A stretch of 64,000 nt of DNA. It comes from Phytophthora sp. 'mugwort'. Taxonomy: Eukaryota; Oomycota; Peronosporomycetes; Peronosporales; Peronosporaceae. Positions 20,651 to 30,410 of the stretch are shown here, piece after piece. The notes beneath the pieces were generated by a model. It saw only the letters and a list, made by a program, of their open reading frames with translations, was not told the DNA's origin and ran no database searches. Within the stretch, counting starts at the first letter, position 1, and the number at the start of each line of letters is the position of its first letter. Both the position numbers and the translations under genes were made by a program. Location of the stretch: the NCBI GenBank assembly GCA_033558025.1, contig JAUCEF010000017.1:1798001-1862000 (forward strand), read 5' to 3'.

Positions 20651-22396
20651 TTAGAACGAGCCGTCGATCATACCAGCACGTGCAGCGCGGCGCTTTTCCT
20701 CTTGCTGTCTCCGCTTCACGATGAAGACAGAAGCGCCCCAGAACATGACGCCCCACACAAGCCAAACCACGGCGAAAAGCAGCACATCGCGGAGACCGGC
20801 GTGGTCCTTAGAACAGTCCGGATTAAGCTTCGCTTCACCGTCAATCTCTACAGTGCCACAATGGGGAGCCCACGAGTCCTTAATAGCTCCCAAAATGATC
20901 GGGGACGGCACGTCTCCCAGGGCGTGGATAACCAGCGTGTTTGCCGCCACGGCCATCGACTGACGGGACTTGGGAAAAAGTTCTAACACGGCAATCGTCT
21001 CGGGAACGGATAGCGCACACATGCAGAAGAGGCATAGGGTGAGGAAGATCAAGCACAGCATCTTGGTACTGGCAAACGCTACCATCATGAGTCCAAACAC
21101 AACCGAAGCCAGCATGAAGTAGAACAGCGCCTTCGCAGAGATCATGCAGCGACGGCCAATTTCGTTGGGGTTCTTCTTCGCGAAGTAATCAACCAGGATT
21201 CCTCCCACAGGCGTACCAATTGTACCAGTGATAGCCACAAGTCCACCGAAGATAAGCGATACTGTCGTCTCACTCTCGAAAAGTCCCAAGCCGATGAAGA
21301 TGGCCGGGCTGAAGGTGCTCATGGCCGCCAATGAGAACGTGTAGGCCGCGTGTCCGAGGATGATCAGCATGAACGGCATGCAGCTGAAGATGGCCCACCA
21401 CTCCATAACGAATGACGGCTTAAGCTTGCGCTGACTGTGGTCTTTTTCCTCCAGAAACGCAGTCGCGCTAGCCTTCTCGTTGTCCTCAGGAGTGTGTGGC
21501 ACCACCGCCACATCATCCTGTTTGTTCTCAAGCTCTTCAGGGTCTACCTCCTTCATAGGGATCTGGTTCAGCTCTTCCGGTATAATGAGAAGGCAGCACA
21601 CCACAAATCCGATCATGATGATCCCCTCTAGATAATAGGCTCCGGCCCAACCGAATCCGGAGCTGGCGAAGATGGACCCGTAAATGTACCCGATAGCCGT
21701 GCCCACAGTGATTGATGCTAGGTAGATCCCCAGATACAGTGAGCGCTTGGCCGGCGGCGCGTAGCGATTGATGAAAGGTGTCGCTGTGCACTGGAAGGAA
21801 GCTTCGCCGACGCCACTGATGAGACGACCAATGATCAGCACATAGTAGCTCTCGGAGGCCTGCGCGATACCGCAAATGACCACAGCCACCACCCACACTA
21901 TCATACCCAGCGCAATGATGCGGAAAGGTCTGTGCGTGAGTGCAAAGTAGCCGAACACAATGGAGAATATGGAGTAGCTGGCGATAAACGCCGAGGTCAG
22001 TAGCCCGAAGTACACCGACTGGCGCAGCACGCTGACGCCCAGCGTGTCTGTGATAAACTGATTGAACTTCTCGGGGGCACCCGGGATGATACCGCGGTCG
22101 ATATAATTGAGCAGGTTGATGCAGCATAGCAGCACCATCGCGCCTTGCTTCCCGATCTTGTGCGTGCCCATGGTGCTCGGACTTAAGTCGGGGTCGGGGC
22201 TCAGCAGCGGTTGCGACAGCAGTGACGCGGTCTCGGGGACGTCGTCTTCGATGTGCGTGGTGGAAGAGGAGACCGCGCTGATAGTCACGGGCCCGTACAC
22301 AGAGAGTTGACGAGTGGCCATGCTGTCGTTCCCAAGCAGCTCTTTTCTCTCCATCGCTGGGGACCTTCTCCGATACATTCGGAGCTCGGTTTCCAT
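20651..22396 (-). CDS. Spinster-like major facilitator transporter
   Basis: A 581-residue protein with about 12 membrane helices in two blocks of six, joined by an acidic cytoplasmic loop (VDPEELENKQDD). The first helix carries INLLNYIDRGIIPGAP, the signature of the Spinster (Spns) branch of the major facilitator superfamily. RLISGVGEASFQ and HALGDVPSP are also Spns-like. Animal members export sphingolipids or lysophospholipids from lysosomes or cells, so a lipid or organic-anion substrate is likely, but the oomycete substrate is not known. The N-terminal 75 residues are cytoplasmic and contain ETASLL, matching the acidic dileucine sorting motif for vacuole/lysosome delivery. There are no introns. 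Confidence 0.88.
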   Translation of the reverse strand: METELRMYRRRSPAMERKELLGNDSMATRQLSVYGPVTISAVSSSTTHIEDDVPETASLLSQPLLSPDPDLSPSTMGTHKIGKQGAMVLLCCINLLNYIDRGIIPGAPEKFNQFITDTLGVSVLRQSVYFGLLTSAFIASYSIFSIVFGYFALTHRPFRIIALGMIVWVVAVVICGIAQASESYYVLIIGRLISGVGEASFQCTATPFINRYAPPAKRSLYLGIYLASITVGTAIGYIYGSIFASSGFGWAGAYYLEGIIMIGFVVCCLLIIPEELNQIPMKEVDPEELENKQDDVAVVPHTPEDNEKASATAFLEEKDHSQRKLKPSFVMEWWAIFSCMPFMLIILGHAAYTFSLAAMSTFSPAIFIGLGLFESETTVSLIFGGLVAITGTIGTPVGGILVDYFAKKNPNEIGRRCMISAKALFYFMLASVVFGLMMVAFASTKMLCLIFLTLCLFCMCALSVPETIAVLELFPKSRQSMAVAANTLVIHALGDVPSPIILGAIKDSWAPHCGTVEIDGEAKLNPDCSKDHAGLRDVLLFAVVWLVWGVMFWGASVFIVKRRQQEEKRRAARAGMIDGSF

Positions 22397-23119
22397 GCGA
22401 ACTTAAGCCGAACTTAAAGATAACCTCTTGACTTTAGTATGGAATCGTGCGGTAATGCCTGTCGCTGGTCGCACAGGCGTCAATGTCCCGCGCCATACGG
22501 GCGTGAAGACCAGGCAAGATGACCGTCTTTTGCCGAGCGCCAAATTGCAGATCATTCGTGGCGCTCCTGCGGCAACGACCCGGATGTCTGGTGCTAAACT
22601 ACACCCATCGACTCCGTGGACGCGACGGTAATGATGATTCTCGTGGTGATCGCGCTGGAAATTGGCGAGAGCGCCCCGTGGAGCGGCACCATCGCCGAAA
22701 TGGAAACAGATCCGACGGTGACTCACGGCGGATGTACATATTATGGATCAGCTCAGCCAAGTACCAATTCATTAAAGTACCCTCCTTACAGTTTGGCCCG
22801 TTCCCTCGTCACCAGCGGTATGTTATTCCTGAGCTAGGCGATGTGTCGAACTGATCTGACCAAGGAACGTTCAACATGGTATGTTCGACGTGAATACGAT
22901 ATAATACTTGTCCTTTCCGACAATTTGTTCTGGACAGCTGATTAATTGATGTCGTATTTGAGGTGTGCACTGTACCATGTAACCACTTGTCCATTCCGAC
23001 AAGTACAGATTACGACGAATTGACATGACGGACGTATTGATGTGACAGTTAAGGTTTTAGTGGGACTCTCTATACAAACATGTTTACCAATAAAATGCAA
23101 GCAGTTTGGCTGGCCTCGA
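22397..23119. other. Upstream region of the transporter; no gene seen
   Basis: About 720 bp. Several overlapping short frames exist on both strands at 22428-22850, none with recognisable domains. The end near the transporter start should contain its promoter, but no clear initiator motif was found. Confidence 0.4.
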
Positions 23120-24540
23120 TTGCTCGCGTCCAGAATTTAGAACTCGATGAGCACATCAAGCATCACCGACGATGACGTGGTAACGCGCCTGCGCATCTGG
23201 GGAGTCGTCGATGACGCTCCAGCGCAACGGATCCCCGAGGTGAAGAGGGGAGGGGGATGCAGAGAAGGCGAAGACAGCAGCGAGGGAGGAGGTAACCAAG
23301 AGGCTCAGGATGAAGCTGGGGCTGCTGGTGCAGGTGTTTTACCGTCTGGCAGGAGTCAGAGCTTAGGCTCTCGGCGTATGACGTTCCCAACGCGTTCAAG
23401 GTGCGCGTGCTCGACGAAAGGAGCTGAGGCTGGTCGGTGACAGAGCTGTAGACGCGTTACGGCATGAAGAGCAGGGTCCATCTACGCGTGGGAGAAGCAG
23501 GAGGCCAAACTGCTGGGGGAGGGGGGCAACAGCAAGATGGCCTCAAAGGTGTGCTTGCGGGTCCAAGGTCGGCCACGCTCCTTCCCCTATACCGAAGAGC
23601 TCGTTCAGTGGATTGAGGCGATGCGTCGTGACGATTACCCTCTCAAGATGGATGAGTCCTGTTGTTGCCTTCGTTAGGAAGGAATATGCTGCATGGGTAG
23701 ATAGCTATCTTATTTCAAGCAAGGAGGCTAGTCTATTTCGGCTCTTTCAACGCTTCGTCCACCGTCACGAATATTAATTTCGGCGCCCGACGAGAACTGT
23801 TATTTCTACTGAGGACTTGCTCCTTAAGCAAATGAAGTTTGCGCAAGAGTCGGCGCAGCCGTAGCTAAAAGCTACGCTCAGGGCTCCGTATTTAACGCGG
23901 ATGAAACTGCCGTTTACTATGATGAAAAACCTGGAGGCAGCATCGCCGAGCGCGGCTCTAAGAAGTCGGCCAATGTGCGCGGTCATGCGCGGTCATCGCG
24001 CGCCAGTGTTCTGTTGGTGGTCTCCGCGACTGGTGAAAAGTTGTGACCTATTAACCTCTTTAAGGGTCAGTCTGTTGGAACTGTGGAGGAGGCGTGCAAG
24101 GGCTACCCGTGATATCTACGCTACGGTACAGACTAATGCGTGGGATGGATACCCACATTTGGCATAACCACTTCATCAAAGGAGTATGGGCCGCGTACGT
24201 TCCGACAACTCAGGCTGGGCCACGGCACTGTACGTCGACAATCTGAAGTGTCATACTTCTAGCGCTTCAGAAGAAGACTTTGCAAGCTGGGGGGGGGCGG
24301 AATTGGTACCCCCTTCCCAAGAACACCACAGCAATACTGCAGCCGCTTGATGTGGTTGTCATGGGCTCGTTCAAAAAGAGTATGCGCAAACAAGCGCTGT
24401 CCTTCGAGTTGTCCTGTATCCAAGCAAACGGCACTTACCTCTGCGTGAAAGACTCCTTGCTATGCTGAAGGTTTCAGCCCATGAGAAGCGCAAGATTGTC
24501 GCCGAAAGAGTAGTGCCGCCTAGAAGAGCGTTAGCGAGCA
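23120..24540 (+). pseudogene. Pogo/Tigger-like DDE_1 transposase, broken
   Basis: Fragments in several frames read in family order. A helix-turn-helix region has GRPRSFPYTEELVQWIEAMR (about 23567). The first Asp is in VFNADETAVYYD (about 23889), followed by VLLVVSATGEKL. The second Asp is in YVDNLKCHT (about 24233). PLPKNTTAILQPLDVVVMG (about 24311) carries the third Asp. Many stops and shifts interrupt it, and a run of G at about 24288 may have caused one of them. Confidence 0.82.
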
Positions 24541-24770
24541 GTGCATTCGCCGAGCTTGGGAGAAAGCAGCTTTATAGTTGGATCACTAGTCACTATAATG
24601 AATAATGACGTGAAGAGCACTGCCGTGTTTCGTCCAATGAAATTGCTCATGGCATGTAATTTGTCGTAAAGCCATTTACGTCACATCTTTGTGTCGATGC
24701 TACTGCTTATACAGTAGAAAAAAAACTCGGCGTCATATCAATTCGTCGTAATCTGTAAAAGACTTTTCAG

Positions 24771-25442
24771 TACACATGTCGGCGGAAGATATGGCCTGTA
24801 CGAAGCTTATGGCCTATACCACACTTGTCAATCTCCCGATCGTTCACTATGGATAATATTTTAACCAATCACAGTCGGAAAACACTTTTTATGCGTCGAA
24901 GTAAAGGTTTCTAGTTTATCTTGTATTCTGAGTACAGTATGTAATGCTGAATATGGTAAGAATTGGTGTTCATCATTGTTTTAACTCCATGTTTCTATTT
25001 GACATTTGCCATTAAATTTGATGCAGGTAAAAGAGCTGCTTATCCTTTCCATTTTGAAGGCAGTAGCGAACAGATTAATCGAAACAAATGAGATTTCGAA
25101 ATATCCGAAAGGTACGAAATTTAGGTACAATAATACTGTGAAAGAATACTAAATATTTGGAAGGTTACTCGTATTGTGTACGAGTGCATAATAACGAATG
25201 ACCCGATTTAGCAGATTGACTGCAATAAAACAGTTTGTCATAGTCTTTACAACTTCGCCGAGCAATAAATAATTTTGAAGGAGGTCAATTTTGATTGGCG
25301 CCTATTCGTCAAACCAAAGATAATTAATAACCAATCACGATGATAGGCCATAACCAACGTCCTTTGTAGTCTGCGCTTGCACTAAGATTTCCTATGCGAT
25401 CTAATTTCTGTCCACAGGCCATATCTTCCGTCAAAATGTGTA
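24771..25442. mobile_element. MITE-like element with long inverted ends
   Basis: A perfect 17-bp inverted pair, CGGAAGATATGGCCTGT at 24783-24799 and its complement at 25414-25430, lies inside a longer imperfect pair starting TACACAT (24771-24777) and ending ATGTGTA (25436-25442). A second inverted pair, TTATGGCCTAT (24808-24817) and ATAGGCCATAA (25344-25354), lies just inside. There is no coding frame in the roughly 670 bp, as expected for a non-autonomous DNA element. The parent family is not identified. Confidence 0.65.
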
Positions 25443-25847
25443 TTGCGCATGTCCATTCCGACACAGATATTGAGACCACCGACCACTATTCATAATCTCG
25501 AACCTCCATCAGCCCGCGTATACGCGGCATGCGAGTCCGTGCGTAGGGGGAAAGCTTGCGGAATAACGTCCCAAAACTTGCTCAGATCGCAGATTACCGG
25601 TATTATGTCGTGCAGATTGTTTTTTGTCTTTTTTGCATGTGTCGATTGGGTGTGCAGATTGGGTGTCGGATCGGACAAGTATTATAAGGTAGATATTTTC
25701 ATAAAAGACAGTGGTTGCTGCAACCGGCTAGCCCATCACCCTACGCGTCGACGATTTAAAACCTAACTCTTATGTCCTATAAAAAAAAAGATTGCATCCG
25801 TACAGCGGACGGTATACAGGTATACCATCGTTCAAAACCACTCATGC

Positions 25848-27570
25848 GTGGCCCGGCACCAAAACAGGAAAGAGGGGGAAATGGATCGCCAACCCCGCAG
25901 CGGACAGCAGCACTGCCAACCGAGCGCTCCGTTCGATCAAGGGGAGGAGGAGGCCAAGACCTATGAGTTGAGAAACGACGGGGAGCGACACGACTGCTCG
26001 GAAAACGACAATGCTCCCGATATGCCGTCGGAGTCGTTGTGCGACGGGTTCAGTTTGGCAGGTCCATCCAGTCGCAGTTGCCCGAGCAGCTCAAGCGACG
26101 GTTCAGACCGGACCGTGATGGCTCCGCAGTTACACAAACTCGTTTTGGCTCTTGGGAGCAGTTCCAGTAATATTTCAGGGCGTACCAGGCGGCGAGCTTC
26201 CAGGTACGAATTTAATCCCGTGCCGATCTTCTTATTTCAGCATCAAAGATGACCTCTTGTGTATCAATGTGTTCTACAGGCTTTCCGCATACGGGACAAC
26301 AACTCCGTATGCGATCGGAATAAGAAAATCAAGTCAACGAACTCTACGGCCCCTTTGATTCCTGAGGAATGGCAGACTTATTCACGGAAATTCGTCTGCA
26401 CGCACGCTGGTGCATACAAGTTGCGAGGACAGGGCAAGCGACCACGACAGGAAACGCGGTCCATGGGGTGCCAGGCATCAGTACGTGCATAATATTGTTC
26501 AGTCGGTGCTAATCGGTTTCGGTCGGTCCCAGTCGGGCGCCAATCGGGTACCAGATGGTATCAGCTGGGAACCAGGTGTGTTCTATTGTTTTGAGTCCGG
26601 CCGCATTGATCTGGAAATGAAACTAACACCCTGTTGATGTGAATATGTCCCACTACTTGTCCTACTTAGATCAACGTATTTGTACGTGTCGTGGGCAAGA
26701 ACCAAGATTCATTTGCGGTATGTGTTACCAAATCCATATTAAATCACTGCCATAACTTGTATGAGCGGACGTACGAGCAGTACGCGTCTAGCAGATCCGC
26801 GATCGAGCCCGAAGTGATGGAGACAGTCAATGAGCCCAGGAAAGCGGGCGCAATGAAGAAGAACATACTAAAGTTCATTCTGGAGCACTCCAAGTGTAAC
26901 CCAACTATTCGAGATGTGCATAATATCGTACGCGGCTTGAAAGCACAAGACTCGTCCACTATAAGTGCACAGAGGCTAAAAAATGGATGCTGGAGTTTTG
27001 TGAGGAGCCGGGTAATGTTGGTCGGATTTATTGATTCGACTGTATGACAGGTATGTGAATGAGTTCGCGTGGTTTCCTTGAGTTATTATTTTATGTGTTG
27101 TCCTTACGTAGAATGTTGCGACCTGTATTACCATGGAAACCAAGCGCATGCGTGAGAGGTTCGATTGTTTCCCGGAGGTTCTACTTATCGATGCAACACA
27201 CGGGACGAATGCTTCCAAGTATAAGGTCTTTTCATTCATGGCGCATGGCGCTTATGGAAAAGGGCAGTTTGTCCATCATGCTGTCCTGCAGAATGAGAGG
27301 AGGCCGACTCTTATGACAGCAATTGAAGAATTCAAAGGGCTAACCCAGCGTGGACCAAAATCCACTGTGTGATTATTGACAAAGATTTCACGGAGATGGG
27401 CGTTTTGGAGACAGCGTTTCCGGATTTCAGAGTTTTGCTCTATCAATTCCACGTTATCAAATATCTAAGTGAGCAGATTGCATCGAGCGACTATGGATTT
27501 AATTCCTGGCAGAAGAATCAACTGCGAAGCGTCGTGAACCTACTGCTGTACTCGAAAACAGAGCAAGAAT
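25848..27570 (+). pseudogene. Mutator-like (MULE) transposase, N-terminal and catalytic parts
   Basis: A first segment (25848-26252) is hydrophilic and unassigned. From about 26300 a FAR1-like DNA-binding region appears (EEWQTYSRKFVCTHAGAYK, then GKRPRQETRSMGCQA). Next is a helical linker (ILKFILEHSKCNPTIRDVHN, 26875), then the MULE catalytic domain: FPEVLLIDATHGTN (first Asp, about 27180) and IIDKDFTEMGVLETAFPD (second Asp, about 27373), ending near SSDYGFNSWQKNQL. Stops and frame changes break it repeatedly, and the C-terminal SWIM part is missing. It could be related to the MULE at 31414-33770 on the other strand. Confidence 0.82.
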
Positions 27571-28101
27571 AGTGCCGTGCGCAGTCTGCTTGCTGGTTGG
27601 AGGGTAGTACGCGATTAACGTTCCAGCAGGCTTGGCAGCAGCCAACATCGCACAGGCCAGCAGGCAGTCCTAACAGCAGCCTAACATCAGAGGAGAATCC
27701 TCAAGCCAGCAACTCACTTTGTGGTTACGCCAGCGAAAAGAGAGCGCCAAAAGCTGCTGGACGACTTGGAGCGGGCGCTGTGTCAATTGGCGCTTTTAAA
27801 GGCGATCGAAGATGATGATGGTGTCGTGTGCAGCGCACATGGGTTAGATACGCAAAAGAAATGAGCGCAAGGGAAACGAGCCACGACACGAGCATCTGGC
27901 GCCTCATGCGCTTCTTCTTCTTGCTCTGGATCATTGCCTGTTGTCGCTTGTGAAGCAGAAACATCAGCTGCATGTGCGCGGCGATTTCTTTATCTCCGTC
28001 GTCCATCTTTCCTCTTCAAGTGTTGACATTTCTTGAAGTCCTGCAACCATCACATTCCCCACAATAATGACACATATCACTATCAACTCGTGGAATAACA
28101 G
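27571..28101. other. Degenerate repeat tail; no intact gene
   Basis: The plus strand near 27725-27840 encodes a short plausible run (PAKRERQKLLDDLERALCQL) that may be the tail of the preceding MULE. The minus strand 28006-27725 is also open for 93 codons with one hydrophobic segment. Neither is recognised. Confidence 0.35.
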
Positions 28102-28293
28102 TGTATGCGGATTGGCCATAAAAGTATCCACTAGGATGTGGATCTAGAGGAATATAGAATATATATAGTGAAACTAGTATAAAGCAGACGTACGGCGGTT
28201 AAGGGGACCACGTGGCCTCCATTCGCCCGAACTGCGGGGGACGGCTCACTCTGATTCTAGCCGCCCTCCTCCAACTCACACGCGTTCAAAAAG
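28102..28293 (+). repeat. LTR copy A (forward, slightly truncated)
   Basis: Starts TGTATGCGGATTGG and ends TTCAAAAAG, three bases short of the AATAC end seen in the other copies. It is followed directly by tRNA-like sequence in sense orientation instead of a primer-binding site. Confidence 0.85.
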
Positions 28294-28336
28294 CATAACC
28301 CAAAGGTCGTTGAATTGGGACCAACAAGTGCTACCA
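28294..28336 (+). repeat. Captured initiator tRNA-Met 3' half, copy 1
   Basis: The 43 nt correspond exactly to tRNA positions 34-76: CAT anticodon, AA, CCCAA stem, AGGTC variable loop, T arm, AAGTGCT acceptor strand, ACCA. Initiator hallmarks are C39-C41, A54, A60 and T72. Two bases differ from copy 2 (in the T stem and T loop), so this copy has mutated. Confidence 0.85.
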
Positions 28337-28342
28337 GTATTT

Positions 28343-28384
28343 ATAACCCAAAGGTCGTTGGATCGGGACCAACAAGTGCTACCA
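28343..28384 (+). repeat. Captured initiator tRNA-Met 3' half, copy 2
   Basis: The 42 nt correspond to tRNA positions 35-76, with a perfect T stem (GTTGG/CCAAC) closing the loop ATCGGGA. A54, A60 and T72 mark it as initiator type; CCA is present although eukaryotic tRNA genes do not encode it. Position 58, normally the modified m1A, reads G in both copies. The CCA abuts the inverted LTR end (GTATTT), exactly where the primer-binding site belongs. Confidence 0.88.
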
Positions 28385-28578
28385 GTATTTTTGAAAGCGT
28401 GTGAGTTGGAGGAGGGCGGCTAGAATTAGAGTAAGCCGTCCCCCGTAGTTCGGGCGAATGGAGGCCACGTGGTCCCCTTAACCGCCGTACGTCTGCTTTA
28501 TATTAGTTCCATTATACTAATTCTATATTCCTCTAGATCCACATCCTAGTGGATACTTTTATGGCCAATCCGCATACA
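28385..28578 (-). repeat. LTR copy B (inverted)
   Basis: Reverse complement of the LTR, 194 bp, ending on the plus strand in CGCATACA. On its own strand it is preceded by the polypurine tract CAGAGGGAGGGTGAA (complement at 28579-28593), so it is a 3' LTR, yet it is followed by primer-tRNA sequence like a 5' LTR. Confidence 0.87.
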
Positions 28579-28900
28579 TTCACCCTCCCTCTGGCAAATC
28601 GCGTCCCTTCCGCGAGTCAACATTCCCGAAGGACATCGCTCTGAGTTGTGTCATGGCTGCCTTGATTCGTCCGACCCTTTTGCCTCTCGCTGTCTTTTGG
28701 TGGCCAGATTCTTGATGGCTTGGATAAGTCTTGTGTTGGTGAAGGTGCTTCTCCCTGTGCGTGCCTCTCGATAGGATGTCTTCGCCCCGTAACGCAGCCA
28801 CTGGGGGCCCTGCGCCTTCTCAGCCGTCGAGCATGCCTTCGTCGACGCTTCCTGCGCCCCGCGCACATACAGGTCCACCCATAGTCGCGTCTAGCTCGTC
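28579..28900 (-). pseudogene. Retroelement polyprotein 3' end, inverted arm
   Basis: The minus strand carries the same C-terminal 75-codon open segment as the other arm (KAQGPQWLRYG, TNTRLIQAIKNLATKR), then a stop, the polypurine tract and LTR B. The chromodomain upstream of this segment is lost in this arm. Confidence 0.65.
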
Positions 28901-29145
28901 GGCGTCGGGCGACTCGACCGGTAGCTCGCCTGGGAGCCCTGTAGTCGCTGCGAAGTCGCTCGAGGAGCATATATATATATATATGAATTCCTCGTGGAGG
29001 ACTCCGACGTAGAATCAGAATCAACCCAGAATCAGGTGCAGAATCAGGTGTGATTACCCCAGCGGTCAGTTCGGGCCCTACCGACGACAGTGAGGACGAA
29101 GATGTTCCGTCTCGTCCGCAGCGCCCTCGCTTGCATCGCGGTGAC

Positions 29146-29657
29146 GAAACTTTCACTGGCACCCGCCGGTGCCTGTGCCACCAGTCCGTCACCCGTCGAC
29201 GAACCACGTGAACCACTACGATCCAACGGCTCCGTGGGATTACAGTGCTGAAGCTGGTATAGTGCGCTTGCTGGACGTCCATGGTGAGTCGCCGCATCGG
29301 TGTTATTTGATCCTCTGGAAGGGTACTCCCTTGGCGATGAGCTAGACGCGACTATGGGTGGACCTGTATGTGCGCGGGGCGCAGGAAGCGTCGACGAAGG
29401 CATGCTCGACGGCTGAGAAGGCGCAGGGGCCCCAGTGGCTGCGTTACGGGGCGAAGACATCCTATCGAGAGGCACGCACAGGGAGAAGCACCTTCACCAA
29501 CACAAGACTTAATCAAGCCATCAAGAATCTGGCCACCAAAAGACAGCGAGAGGCAAAAGGGTCGGACGAATCAAGGCAGCCATGACACAACTTAGAGCGA
29601 GTCCTTTCGGGAATGATGACTCGCGGAAGGGGCGCGATTTGCCAGAGGGAGGGTGAA
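29146..29657 (+). pseudogene. Retroelement polyprotein 3' end with chromodomain, plus polypurine tract
   Basis: The plus frame from about 29160 reads a proline-rich tail and a chromodomain-like stretch (AGIVRLLDVHGESPHRCYLILWKG, given here for recognition as AGIVRLLDVHG and CYLILWKG), then an in-frame TAG near 29343, a 75-codon C-terminal segment ending at 29585, and the tract CAGAGGGAGGGTGAA directly before LTR C. This fixes the element's orientation and points to a chromodomain-bearing Ty3/gypsy family. Confidence 0.6.
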
Positions 29658-29851
29658 TGTATGCGGATTGGCCATAAAAGTATCCACTAGGATGTGGATC
29701 TAGAGGAATATAGAATTAGTATAATGAAACTAATATAAAGCAGACGTACGGCGGTTAAGGGGACCACGTGGCCTCCATTCGCCCGAACTGCGGGGGACGG
29801 CTTACTCTGATTCTAGCCGCCCTCCTCCAACTCACACGCTTTCAAAAATAC
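29658..29851 (+). repeat. LTR copy C (forward 3' LTR)
   Basis: 194 bp from TGTATGCGG to AAATAC, preceded by the polypurine tract. It is followed by TGTTATGG, not by tRNA-like sequence. Confidence 0.87.
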
Positions 29852-30410
29852 TGTTATGGCCACAAATCCTGGAGCAGAGTGACGGGGTAGGTGGCACAAA
29901 TTTCGTTCGCATATTGCGGAGACGGATTTACGGTCTCTGCAAAATAAGACGGTACGAACTCAATTCCGTGACGTCCAACCAAACCTGACTGGACTGCGTG
30001 TGCCTTGCTATCATGTCTGGTAGCTTTTGTGCATTGTCGGATTATACGGGGAGGGGTAGAGTGTGGTCCGCACCGGAGACAATGTACATGCTTGAGTTGT
30101 CGAGAAAAATACTGTTAAAAAAGGAAAACCCGTTAAATATAATGAACCTTTATATAAGTAAAAGGTAAAATTCGTCTTAAAACCACCCATTTTCCTTATA
30201 TCTTGTTCATCACCCATTCTAAAATGAAATGAAACATTATCTAAATCGTTATCATACTAAATTCCTTAAAGAGAAAGAATTAAAAATCCGATAGTTATTA
30301 TTGAAATGAATACTTTAACAATTTTTGAAAAAACAATTAAATTAGTGGTAACTATAATATAATAAAGCATGACAATATTAATAATAACTCTTACTATTAA
30401 TAGTAAACAG
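29852..30410. other. Spacer, AT-rich from 30110
   Basis: About 560 bp. The part from 30110 to 30400 is strongly AT-rich. No gene is seen. Confidence 0.5.

Larger units (their letters stand above)
28102..29851. mobile_element. Palindromic chromodomain-type LTR retroelement with captured tRNA
   Basis: Three copies of one about 194-bp LTR are present: forward at 28102-28293, inverted at 28385-28578, forward at 29658-29851. The inverted and last copies are each joined to the same 3' coding end and polypurine tract, giving two opposed arms of about 515 bp (28385-28900 and 29337-29851) around a central 436 bp. The arms differ at several percent of positions, so the rearrangement is not recent. Between the first two LTRs lie two initiator-tRNA 3' halves. 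No direct target-site duplication is seen; the outer flanks are instead inverted (AATAACAG / CTGTTAT). Confidence 0.8.

Noticed and set aside
21537..22127. 196-codon frame overlapping the transporter
   Set aside because: A shifted reading of the same strand; the transporter frame has clear membrane helices and family motifs.
22616..22837. Small secreted effector
   Set aside because: The frame starts with a hydrophobic run but has no convincing signal-peptide cleavage site or effector motif.
28300..28390. Two ordinary tandem repeats or a genuine tRNA gene
   Set aside because: Only the 3' half of a tRNA is present, and CCA is encoded, which eukaryotic tRNA genes lack; the junction with the LTR end is exactly where a primer tRNA sits.
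28770..29012. Pro/Ser-rich plus-strand frame starting MSSPRNAATGG (mirror at 29475-29044) as a gag gene
   Set aside because: It is antisense to the polyprotein 3' end. The polypurine tract, chromodomain and primer-tRNA position all fix the element's direction the other way.
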